Origin: Advenella mandrilli
Lineage (GTDB): Bacteria > Pseudomonadota > Gammaproteobacteria > Burkholderiales > Burkholderiaceae_B
Direction: 5' to 3'
Assembly: GCF_016595155.1 (NCBI RefSeq)
Contig: NZ_JAENGP010000011.1
Location: 1-64,000 of the forward strand
Length of the DNA stretch: 64,000 bases
Below are positions 32,462-40,248 of this stretch, piece by piece. Position numbers and translations under genes: made by a program. The notes beneath the pieces are model-generated. The model saw only the letters and a program-made list of their open reading frames with translations. It was not told where the DNA came from and did not search any database. How positions within the stretch are numbered: the stretch's first letter is position 1; each line of letters opens with the position of its first letter.

Positions 32462-33394
32462 ATGCATTCTGTTCTGATTGCAATGTCAGAATATATAACA
32501 GGTAATCTTGGCAGTAACCTATTTATGAAAACGGGTGCATTTATTTCAAATATTGCGCCCGTTTTTTCTATTGGGTTTGGGTTATACGTTGTTATTCTGG
32601 CTTTTTATTATTACAACCGTGGTCTTGATGAATCCATTTTGGAATTGACAAAAAAATCCATTGGCTGGTTGTTAATCATTGCATTTGCTTTTAATGCAAA
32701 AAACTATGCCTATCTGGCTAATTTGTTTTATGGGTTACCTGAAGCTATGGCAGGTTGGTTCAGTGGTGAAGAAGTGAATGCAACAGCCATCAAAGCCAGT
32801 GTAGGTCATATAAATGACACCATTGCCGCTCTCGACAAACTAATTGATGATGCAAGTTGGTATGAACTGCAACTTCAATTTACCGTGTTTTTAGCTAAAG
32901 TTGTGGTGTATTTATGTGGCACTGTACTGGTGTCGTTTGTATTTTTCTTTTACTTGATAGCAAAGTTATGCCTAGCATTAACATTAATGGTGGGCCCATT
33001 ATTTATTGGGGCGGCTCTATTTCCGGCAACTAGGCAATATGCAATGAACTGGCTGGGACAAATCCTGAATTTTGCAGTCAGCGTAACTTTGTATTCAGTT
33101 ATTTTTATTTTACAAACAAGCTTTGTTGAAGGGCAGCTTGAAAAATGGGGAACCAGTGGGATTAAAAATATTGCCGGTGCCTATGAAGTGGCATCAATCA
33201 TGGTGATATTAACGATCTTGTTCATTATCGTGGTCCTGAGCATACCATCAATCACATCAGCCCTGACAGGTGGTGCCGGTGTTGATGGACAGGGCAGAAC
33301 AATGGGTAGATTGGGTGCAAATGCAATTGGGGCAGGTAAATTTGTTTCACGTTTAGCCAGTAGTCTGCGGTCGAATGGCATGAAAGGGAATTAA
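32462..33394 (+). CDS. virB6: VirB6-like polytopic membrane protein
   Basis: A 310-residue inner-membrane protein with five to seven hydrophobic helices, for example 'FSIGFGLYVVILAFYYYN', 'VVVYLCGTVLVSFVFFFYLI' and 'SIMVILTILFIIVVLSIPSI', ending in a glycine-rich basic tail. This matches the TrbL/VirB6 family, which forms part of the DNA path across the inner membrane. It directly follows the EexN-like gene with no gap to speak of. Confidence 0.9.
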   Translation: MHSVLIAMSEYITGNLGSNLFMKTGAFISNIAPVFSIGFGLYVVILAFYYYNRGLDESILELTKKSIGWLLIIAFAFNAKNYAYLANLFYGLPEAMAGWFSGEEVNATAIKASVGHINDTIAALDKLIDDASWYELQLQFTVFLAKVVVYLCGTVLVSFVFFFYLIAKLCLALTLMVGPLFIGAALFPATRQYAMNWLGQILNFAVSVTLYSVIFILQTSFVEGQLEKWGTSGIKNIAGAYEVASIMVILTILFIIVVLSIPSITSALTGGAGVDGQGRTMGRLGANAIGAGKFVSRLASSLRSNGMKGN

Positions 33395-33403
33395 AGGAAA
33401 ACT

Positions 33404-33796
33404 ATGTTGGAAGACAGACGTATCCAAAAGGCAATTAGCAGTTATGAGGTCAGTAAAGGCTGGTCTACGGTTTTTTTATTCTATGGCTTGTTGGTGTCAG
33501 GAGTTGTTGGCCAGCTTCTGTATTTGGGCTTACAGTATATTGGTGTTGAAAAGGCAGAGGGATACGCCTGGTTTTTAGGTATTCTGTTTTTTGTGGCCGC
33601 TATTTATTTCATAATAAATTTTCCAATTATCGGCTTACTTATAGGCGGTTTTTTAACTGTAAATGTGTCGGCAACAGCAGCCTATTTTACTTATGAATCT
33701 GGGGGCTTGGGTAGTTCACTAGCCGTTTTTGCCGTACTGTGTTTGATCAGTAGTGCGATTCATTACACTGCAATTGAAGATCTGAAAAATATCTAG
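33404..33796 (+). CDS. Small four-helix membrane protein, unknown
   Basis: A 130-residue protein with four predicted membrane helices ('VFLFYGLLVSGVVGQLLYLGL', shown here as 'LFYGLLVSGVVGQLLYLG', then 'FLGILFFVAAIYFIINF', 'IIGLLIGGFLTVNVSATAAY', 'SLAVFAVLCLISSAIHY'). No family is recognised. The place between VirB6 and VirB7 suggests a type IV secretion accessory or an exclusion or immunity protein. It is followed by a terminator-like hairpin. Confidence 0.55.
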   Translation: MLEDRRIQKAISSYEVSKGWSTVFLFYGLLVSGVVGQLLYLGLQYIGVEKAEGYAWFLGILFFVAAIYFIINFPIIGLLIGGFLTVNVSATAAYFTYESGGLGSSLAVFAVLCLISSAIHYTAIEDLKNI

Positions 33797-33812
33797 TCTA
33801 GCTAAGTGTCCA

Positions 33813-33842
33813 ACATAACCGCCTCAGGGCGGTTTTTTTATG
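33813..33842 (+). terminator. Terminator-like hairpin before virB7
   Basis: AACCGCC-TCA-GGGCGGTT followed by seven T residues, 17 bp upstream of the virB7 start. It resembles the other hairpins punctuating this operon. Confidence 0.6.
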
Positions 33843-33858
33843 TCCGAAAGGTTTTTAT

Positions 33859-34014
33859 ATGAAGATCAAAAAAAAATTGAGTATAGGGCTGTTAGCACTT
33901 GTATTAACGGGCTGTGCTGCACCCAAACCACCACCGGAACCCTCCGGTACCCCGTTCCCGATTAATCCAGCAGATTTGAAAAATGAGGCAGGTAATGCAG
34001 TCAAGAAAAAATAA
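33859..34014 (+). CDS. virB7: VirB7-like lipoprotein
   Basis: A 51-residue lipoprotein: a basic start (MKIKKK), hydrophobic segment, lipobox 'LVLTGC' with the lipidated cysteine at residue 19, then a proline-rich mature part ('APKPPPEPSGTPFPIN'). This is the usual form of VirB7, which pairs with VirB9 and VirB10 in the outer-membrane core. It overlaps the VirB8 start. The call rests on build and position. Confidence 0.78.
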   Translation: MKIKKKLSIGLLALVLTGCAAPKPPPEPSGTPFPINPADLKNEAGNAVKKK

Positions 34015-34687
34015 AACACCCTCACCAAAACAATCAGCGATTGAATTTATCCAACAAGCCAATGAGTTTGAAAAATCAAGGATTGTGGCGGTCAAGCGCA
34101 ACAATAAAATTGCCTGGGGCATAACGGGTGTAAGCACGCTTATGACAATTATGAGCGTAGCGGCTGTGATGCTGTTGGCACCGCTTAAAACCGTTGAACC
34201 GTTTGTTATTCGGGTAGATAACAATACCGGTGTTACAGATATTGTGACAATCATGAAAGAACAAAATAAAAGCTATGGCGAAATCATAGACCGCTATTGG
34301 TTAACCCAGTACGTCAAATTCAGGGAAAGTTACGACTGGTGGACGGTACAGGCTGGCTACGATGCGGCCATGCTGTTAAGTGGTGCGACAGAGCAGGGTG
34401 TTATAGGTGGCTTGTTTCAAAGCGAGGGGGCACCCTACAAGGTATTCAAAGATCGTTTCAGGGTTGATGTCAAAATTTTATCGGTTACCTGGATCGGTGA
34501 GGTTGCACAAATACGTTTTGAAAAACAGGTCAAACCCTTATCAGAATCAACCCAGCGGCCACCGGTTCAACGTTTAATGGCAACCTTAGGGTACCAATAT
34601 ATAAATACGCCTCAAGCGGATAAAGACCGGGAAATCAATCCGCTGGGGTTGCAGGTAATGCACTATCGTGTAGATACTGAAAGTTAA
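33995..34687 (+). CDS. virB8: VirB8-like bitopic core protein
   Basis: A 230-residue inner-membrane protein: a short cytoplasmic part, one transmembrane helix ('WGITGVSTLMTIMSVAAVMLL'), and a periplasmic NTF2-like domain starting 'APLKTVEPFVIRVDNNTGV', the VirB8 hallmark. 'DRYWLTQYVKFRESYDW' is also typical. I use ATG 33995, after GAGGCAGG, instead of 33983. It overlaps virB7 by 20 bp. Confidence 0.9.
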   Translation: MQSRKNKTPSPKQSAIEFIQQANEFEKSRIVAVKRNNKIAWGITGVSTLMTIMSVAAVMLLAPLKTVEPFVIRVDNNTGVTDIVTIMKEQNKSYGEIIDRYWLTQYVKFRESYDWWTVQAGYDAAMLLSGATEQGVIGGLFQSEGAPYKVFKDRFRVDVKILSVTWIGEVAQIRFEKQVKPLSESTQRPPVQRLMATLGYQYINTPQADKDREINPLGLQVMHYRVDTES

Positions 34688-34696
34688 GGTGTTTTT

Positions 34697-35545
34697 ATGA
34701 AATACAAAAATAGGGTAAAGCTGCTGATGGCAGCTGTTTTTTTTAGTACGGCTACTACTTCGGTTCATGCACTGGTAATCCCTAAAGGCTCACAATATGA
34801 TGCCCGGGTGCAAACCGTGACATACAGCCCGTATAACGTTACGAAAATTACCGCACAAGTTGGTAAAACCGTCTTGGTGCAACTGGAAAAAGATGAGTTC
34901 CTAGCCGAAGATGACCCAGCCGCCACGGTAGCCATGGGCGATGCCCTGGGCTGGAATTTGTCGGTACACGGCAACAACATTGTGTTTAAACCTGCCGTTG
35001 AAAAATCAGATACCAATATGGTGATTGTCACGAATAAAAGAACGTATGTTTTTCAGCTTGAAGTCAATAATGAGGCATTACATCCTACTTATGTTTTGCG
35101 GTTTCATTACCCCGATACCGCAAAACAAAAGCGTGATGAATACAAAGAAAAACAAGATCAAGCGTTTGATATTCTAACTGGTAAAAATATGCGCTTGAAT
35201 GTCAATATCCAGAATCAGGAATATTGGGGCTTTGGTGATGCGGGTATTGCACCCACGGCCATGTATGACGATGGTCTGTTTACATACTTTGAGTTCAATA
35301 ACGGCAAGCACCTGCCAACGATTTATAAAAAAATGCCCGATGGCACAGAAGCCTTGGTTAACAAGCACGTACAGGGTGATACCGTCATTGTTCATGAACT
35401 GAATAAAGACTTTGTGCTGCGGCTTGGCCAGTCTGTCCTGGGCATCGAAAACCGGGGTTTTAATGAGCGAGGCCGGTTTAATAACCTGGGCACGAATAAA
35501 AAGAATGCCGTGCGTATTATCAAAAATAAAGGAACCAGAAAGTGA
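34697..35545 (+). CDS. virB9: VirB9-like outer-membrane core protein
   Basis: A 282-residue exported protein with a signal peptide ('LMAAVFFSTATTSVHA') and two beta domains of the VirB9 family: 'DARVQTVTYSPYNVTKITAQ' early, and later 'LNVNIQNQEYWGFGDAGIAP' and 'TYFEFNNGKHLPTIYKK'. It builds the outer-membrane ring of the channel with VirB7 and VirB10. The stop overlaps the VirB10 start by four bases. Confidence 0.92.
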   Translation: MKYKNRVKLLMAAVFFSTATTSVHALVIPKGSQYDARVQTVTYSPYNVTKITAQVGKTVLVQLEKDEFLAEDDPAATVAMGDALGWNLSVHGNNIVFKPAVEKSDTNMVIVTNKRTYVFQLEVNNEALHPTYVLRFHYPDTAKQKRDEYKEKQDQAFDILTGKNMRLNVNIQNQEYWGFGDAGIAPTAMYDDGLFTYFEFNNGKHLPTIYKKMPDGTEALVNKHVQGDTVIVHELNKDFVLRLGQSVLGIENRGFNERGRFNNLGTNKKNAVRIIKNKGTRK

Positions 35546-36729
35546 GTATTTTTGATAGAAATAATATAGAGCCTGTCATGCCTAATGAGTTGTCACCAGA
35601 ACCGCTTTCTGAACAGCTTAATAATAAGGACGTTGAGCGTGGCATGCCAGAACTGCACATTCAAAAGAAAAGCAATACGGGCAAAGTGTTTATAGCAGCC
35701 GTTTTGGTCTTGGGTTTATTGTTGATTATTCTTGGGTATATGAGTTTTGGTGGTGGCGATGAAGAAGTTGTAGAAGAAGCACAGGCAGAACAGGTGCAGA
35801 TAAGAAACACCCGGCCAATCGACTTTGAAACCGAACAGGCTGGGTTGATTGTCAAGGAACCGGAACAAGCACCCAGTGTCCCAGTTAATTCAGGTCAGTC
35901 AGCCTATCAGACTGCTGTCTCTTCAAGTACGGAAAGCTGGAGTGGTGAAAGCACTACCGTTCAAAAAGAACTGGCAGAGCCGGACAGACGACTTCAGGGT
36001 AACGCAACAATAGCAATAAGCCGCTCAGGTTCAATAGCATCACAAACCGTTGGAAGCCAGGAAATTGGCCGTGAAACGGTCTTAAGCAATCGGTTAAACC
36101 CTACCGTAACCACTTCTGCTGTTGCCCGACAACGGGCTGACTTGACCTATTTACTGAAGAAGGGCACCAACATTTCATGTACCTTGGACACAAAGATTGT
36201 GACAACCCATCCGGGTATTACACGTTGTATCGTTAATAAAGACGTGTACTCATCGAATGGCAAAGTATTGTTAATCGAAAGGGGTTCTGAAGTGATTGGT
36301 GAACAGACAGCAGCCCTATTGCAAGGGCAGGCACGGGTCTTTGTTCTATGGAATGCGATTGATACGCCCAATGGCGTGGCACTGGATATTAATAGTCCAA
36401 CGGCAGATTCTTTAGGTGCTTCAGGTCAAGAGGCCCAGGTGGATACGCATTTCTGGAAACGCTTTGGCGGGGCAATCATGCTTAGCCTGATTGATGATGG
36501 TCTTGTTATTTTGAGTGACCGCATCAATGACGGCAGCAGTAATGTCAGTTATGACAGCACTTCAGATGCCGTGCAGAACATGGCGGCCGAGGCTTTGAAA
36601 AACACGATTAATATACCGCCAACTGGGTACGTTAATCAGGGAACGCTGGTTAATGTCATGGTTGCCCGTGATGTTGATTTCAGGCCTGTCTACGAGTTGG
36701 TTGATCCGTATTTTTATACGGTTAAATGA
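35542..36729 (+). CDS. virB10: VirB10-like core scaffold protein
   Basis: A 395-residue protein spanning both membranes: cytoplasmic N-terminal part, one transmembrane helix ('VFIAAVLVLGLLLIILGYM'), a long variable linker, and the conserved C-terminal domain ('LLKKGTNISCTLDTKIVTTH', 'VLLIERGSEVIGEQ', 'GVALDINSPTADSLGASG', ending 'VMVARDVDFRPVYELV'). It links the energy-providing ATPases to the outer-membrane pore. Normal length. Confidence 0.93.
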   Translation: MSIFDRNNIEPVMPNELSPEPLSEQLNNKDVERGMPELHIQKKSNTGKVFIAAVLVLGLLLIILGYMSFGGGDEEVVEEAQAEQVQIRNTRPIDFETEQAGLIVKEPEQAPSVPVNSGQSAYQTAVSSSTESWSGESTTVQKELAEPDRRLQGNATIAISRSGSIASQTVGSQEIGRETVLSNRLNPTVTTSAVARQRADLTYLLKKGTNISCTLDTKIVTTHPGITRCIVNKDVYSSNGKVLLIERGSEVIGEQTAALLQGQARVFVLWNAIDTPNGVALDINSPTADSLGASGQEAQVDTHFWKRFGGAIMLSLIDDGLVILSDRINDGSSNVSYDSTSDAVQNMAAEALKNTINIPPTGYVNQGTLVNVMVARDVDFRPVYELVDPYFYTVK

Positions 36730-36789
36730 TGTTTATGGAATTAAAAATTGATCATATGTAGCTATCAGACAGCTTTTTATGGATAAGAA

Positions 36790-37869
36790 ATGAATGATTA
36801 TGCACGTGATGTCAGTTCCAGGAACTTGCTGGATAAGCTTGGAATCACTGACTATCTGAACCGGGACGGGGTTACTGAAGTAATGATAAATCGGCCTGGT
36901 GAAGTATTTATCGAGACAAGCCAGGGCGTGGAGCGTTTTGAAAACAGGCTGTTAACGTATAACAGCCTGTATGAGTTAGCTAACGTACTGACGATTTACA
37001 ACAACAAGCACATAACAATTAAAAACCCAATGCATTCCGTCACGCTTCCAGACCAGGAGCGGGGCCATATCCTGATACCGCCCAGTTGTGAGACAGGCAC
37101 GATTGTATTTTCATTTCGTAAACCGTCTAAAAACCGATTTACATTCAGTGATTATGTTGATTCCGGCAGGTTGTCCGGATTTACGGATACGTCTGATTTA
37201 GTCAGAGACTCACGGATTGAAATTGACAGTAGCCAATACCGGGACCTTTCAGACTCTTTGAAAATCCCGGTAGATATTCATCTGGCAGAGTTTGAACTGG
37301 AAATGCTTAAGCATAAGGAAAACAGGGATTTGAATGCGTTCTTCCAACTGGCGGTAAAGCACAAACTGAATATATGTATGGTGGGCGGTACCGGTTCCGG
37401 CAAAACCACGTTTTCAAAAGCCATTGCAGACATGGTGCCGGTGGATACCCGGATCATAACGATTGAAGATACGCATGAGCTGGATTTACCCAATCACCCA
37501 AACCATGTTCATTTGTTTTACAAGGAGCATATAACAGCCAAAGACGTGATTTCATCGTGCATGCGTCTGAAACCAGACCGTATATTTCTGACGGAGCTAA
37601 AAGGTGATGAGGCATGGGATTATTTATCAGCCCTGAATACCGGTCATCCAGGAGGTTTAACTTCGGTACACGCCAATGATTCAAAAAGCGTTTTTTATCG
37701 GATTGCCCAACTGGCGAAAGAGTCCAGCACCGGCAAAACCATGGACTATGACTATATTTTGAAAACAGTCCAGTCAACCATTGATGTCGTTTGTTTTTTC
37801 AGTCAAACCTATATGACAGAGCTTTATTATGACCCTGTTCAAAAAGCACGGGCATTAAGAGGCTATTAA
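36790..37869 (+). CDS. virB11: VirB11-like secretion ATPase
   Basis: A 359-residue hexameric ATPase of the traffic-ATPase (GspE-like) family. An N-terminal domain (1-170) precedes the catalytic domain, with Walker A 'GGTGSGKTT' at 199-207, an Asp box 'RIITIEDTHELDL', 'CMRLKPDRIFLTELKGDEAW' (Walker B region), and His box 'NTGHPGGLTSVHAN'. It switches the channel between pilus assembly and DNA transfer. All key motifs are intact. Confidence 0.94.
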   Translation: MNDYARDVSSRNLLDKLGITDYLNRDGVTEVMINRPGEVFIETSQGVERFENRLLTYNSLYELANVLTIYNNKHITIKNPMHSVTLPDQERGHILIPPSCETGTIVFSFRKPSKNRFTFSDYVDSGRLSGFTDTSDLVRDSRIEIDSSQYRDLSDSLKIPVDIHLAEFELEMLKHKENRDLNAFFQLAVKHKLNICMVGGTGSGKTTFSKAIADMVPVDTRIITIEDTHELDLPNHPNHVHLFYKEHITAKDVISSCMRLKPDRIFLTELKGDEAWDYLSALNTGHPGGLTSVHANDSKSVFYRIAQLAKESSTGKTMDYDYILKTVQSTIDVVCFFSQTYMTELYYDPVQKARALRGY

Positions 37870-37889
37870 TTTTTTAAGGATATAAAAGA

Positions 37890-38318
37890 ATGAGTGCGTT
37901 TATTAACGAAATCACCTTGATGGGTAATCTTGGGCGTAAGCCTGAACTGCGTTATTTTCAAAATGGCACGGCTACTTTGCGGGTTTCACTGGCTACTACT
38001 GATAAATGGACGGATAAAGAAACTGGGGAAGTCAGGACAGCAACTGAATGGCATTCTGTCCTGTTGCGTGGAGGTCAGGCTGAGCGGGTTGCCGAATATA
38101 TGGACGCAGGTGATAAGTTATGGGTGCGGGGCAAGGTTAAAGCCCGGCAATATACCGATAATGAGGGTGTTGAGCGGGTGATTAGTGAGATCCATACCAA
38201 GGAAATGAAAATTATCTTTACACGGCCACGGAACAAAAATAATGATCCGGTTCACCCTGATGATATTGATAGTCAAGAAGAGCCGATGGACGATGATCCT
38301 TTAGAGAGTTATATGTAA
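37890..38318 (+). CDS. ssb: Single-stranded DNA-binding protein
   Basis: A 142-residue SSB: an OB-fold N-terminal domain ('LMGNLGRKPELRYFQNGT', 'WHSVLLRGGQAERVAEYM', 'WVRGKVKARQYTDNEGVER') and an acidic tail ('PMDDDPLESYM'), although the usual terminal DDDIPF is not exact. It would coat transferred strands in donor or recipient. It sits between virB11 and virD4 in the transfer operon. Confidence 0.92.
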   Translation: MSAFINEITLMGNLGRKPELRYFQNGTATLRVSLATTDKWTDKETGEVRTATEWHSVLLRGGQAERVAEYMDAGDKLWVRGKVKARQYTDNEGVERVISEIHTKEMKIIFTRPRNKNNDPVHPDDIDSQEEPMDDDPLESYM

Positions 38319-38319
38319 T

Positions 38320-40224
38320 ATGAAAAAAATATTTACCAGGTTGGGAGTAGCCATTGCGCTACTCCTTTTTTTTGGAACGTTGGGCCAACTGCTTGGAAGC
38401 TATGTTTTCATTAAATATGCACCGATGCCCAATGAAACGATTGGGCTAGGGGTGTTATTGCAGTATTACGAGCTTTCAGGCGGTGCCGTTCTACAGCACA
38501 ACTGGCCGTATCGAATTGGCTTAGGCATAAGTGTCCTGTTGCCTGTCGTTATGCTTCTTGTGGTCATGGCTGCTGTATTCAGTAAGCCGAAACGGGAATT
38601 GCACGGTTCTGCCCGGTTTGCATTGCCAGGAGAAATTGCAAAGCATGGTTTATTGGAAGACAAGTATCGAGAACCGGATTTGTTGATTGGCCAACATAAC
38701 GGCAAATATTTACGCTGGTCTGGAAAGCAGTTTGCCTTTCTTGCGGCACCGACACGGTCAGGTAAAGGGGTAGGGATCGTTATACCCAATTGCCTGCATT
38801 ACCGTGATTCATTGGTCGTATTTGATCCAAAACTGGAAAATTTCAAGATAACGGCCGGGTTCCGAGCAGCCCATGGCCAGGAAGTTTTTTTATTCAATCC
38901 TAGTACAAAAGATTTTAAAAGCCACGGCTGGAACCCGCTTTCATACGTTAGCCGGGATCCAATATTTTCTACGGGCGGGGCATTTAATATTGCCAATATC
39001 TTATATTCAACCAATGGTAATGATAGTGGTAATACCCGGTTCTTTAATGAGATGGCGCAAAAACTATTTGTGGGTTTATGCCTTTTCTTGATAGAAACAG
39101 AGCATGAAACCGAAATCGTGCCTAGTTTGGCCGCCATGCTTAAACTCGCAACGCCAGAAAATGGTATGTCACTGTCCGACTGGATTAAAGAGCAGGTGTG
39201 TAGGCCGGATTTAAGTCCAGAGTGTAAAAATAACCTATTGAGCTATGCCGGGAACAGTGGGCAAACAGCGTCTGGAATTTTAGCCAATTTTCTGGCCCCT
39301 TTGTCGGTGTTTTCAGATCCGATTGTGTCTGAAATTACCAGCCGGGATGATTTTGATTTGCGAGATGTACGAAAGAAAAAAATGTCAATTTACATAGGCA
39401 TCTTGCCAAACGATATTTCAAAGTTTTCCCGGCTTATTAACCTGTTTTTCAGTCAGTTGATTTCTGAAAACACCCAGGAACTGCCAGAAAATAACGTGGT
39501 GCTTAAATATCAATGTTTGTTGCTGATTGACGAGTTTGCGGCATTGGGCAAGGTAGATATTATTGAGGCTGGCGTGGCGTACATTGCCGGGTACAACATA
39601 CGGATATTGGCTATTTTCCAGAATATGAGCCAGTTAAACCGTTTATATACCCAGGACGGTGCCCGGACATTATCCACCAACTTTGAGTGCCAGATTATTT
39701 ATCCGCCCAGGGACAATAAAGATGCCCAGGAATATTCAGAAATTATAGGGTATGAAACGTTTAAAAGTACTTCGTTTTCCCGGCAAAAAGGAGGCATGGG
39801 AGATAAGAGCCAGTCCACCAGTGACCAAAAGCGACCGGTGCTGTTGCCACAGGAAGTCAAAACCCTGCCGACAACGGATTGTGTTGTTTGCCTGACAGGT
39901 ATCCAGCCGATATATGCAAAAAAAATCGTTTATTACACCGATCCTGTTTTTAAAGCCCGACTAGGTTATCCAGAGCCAACTATTCCAACATTGGCCATTA
40001 AACGGTTTAAGCATGATGCTGATCCAGACTTGATTGAAGAAAGTAAACAAGGGAAACCAAATGGTGGGCAAGCCAGTAACAAGCATGAGATTTTAAAGGC
40101 ATTAATCATGTCATTGTGTCCTCAAAATCCAGATAAAGCTTTTTTACAGGCTTTAAAAGCTGCCGTTGAAAAGACTTATGAAACAGCGGGTGTCAAGGCT
40201 TTTGAGTCTCTTTTTCAAGTTTAA
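38320..40224 (+). CDS. virD4: VirD4/TraG-type coupling protein
   Basis: A 634-residue coupling ATPase that brings the relaxase-DNA complex to the channel. Two N-terminal membrane helices ('GVAIALLLFFGTLGQLLGSYV' region and 'ISVLLPVVMLLVVMAAVF') precede Walker A 'APTRSGKG' (about 143-150) and Walker B 'LLLIDEFAALGKVDII'. The family-typical 'AIFQNMSQLNRLYTQDGART' follows. The start is two bases after the ssb stop. It completes a VirB/D4 (P-type) transfer apparatus. Confidence 0.94.
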   Translation: MKKIFTRLGVAIALLLFFGTLGQLLGSYVFIKYAPMPNETIGLGVLLQYYELSGGAVLQHNWPYRIGLGISVLLPVVMLLVVMAAVFSKPKRELHGSARFALPGEIAKHGLLEDKYREPDLLIGQHNGKYLRWSGKQFAFLAAPTRSGKGVGIVIPNCLHYRDSLVVFDPKLENFKITAGFRAAHGQEVFLFNPSTKDFKSHGWNPLSYVSRDPIFSTGGAFNIANILYSTNGNDSGNTRFFNEMAQKLFVGLCLFLIETEHETEIVPSLAAMLKLATPENGMSLSDWIKEQVCRPDLSPECKNNLLSYAGNSGQTASGILANFLAPLSVFSDPIVSEITSRDDFDLRDVRKKKMSIYIGILPNDISKFSRLINLFFSQLISENTQELPENNVVLKYQCLLLIDEFAALGKVDIIEAGVAYIAGYNIRILAIFQNMSQLNRLYTQDGARTLSTNFECQIIYPPRDNKDAQEYSEIIGYETFKSTSFSRQKGGMGDKSQSTSDQKRPVLLPQEVKTLPTTDCVVCLTGIQPIYAKKIVYYTDPVFKARLGYPEPTIPTLAIKRFKHDADPDLIEESKQGKPNGGQASNKHEILKALIMSLCPQNPDKAFLQALKAAVEKTYETAGVKAFESLFQV

Positions 40225-40248
40225 TAATCAACGATAGGAGTTATTGTC

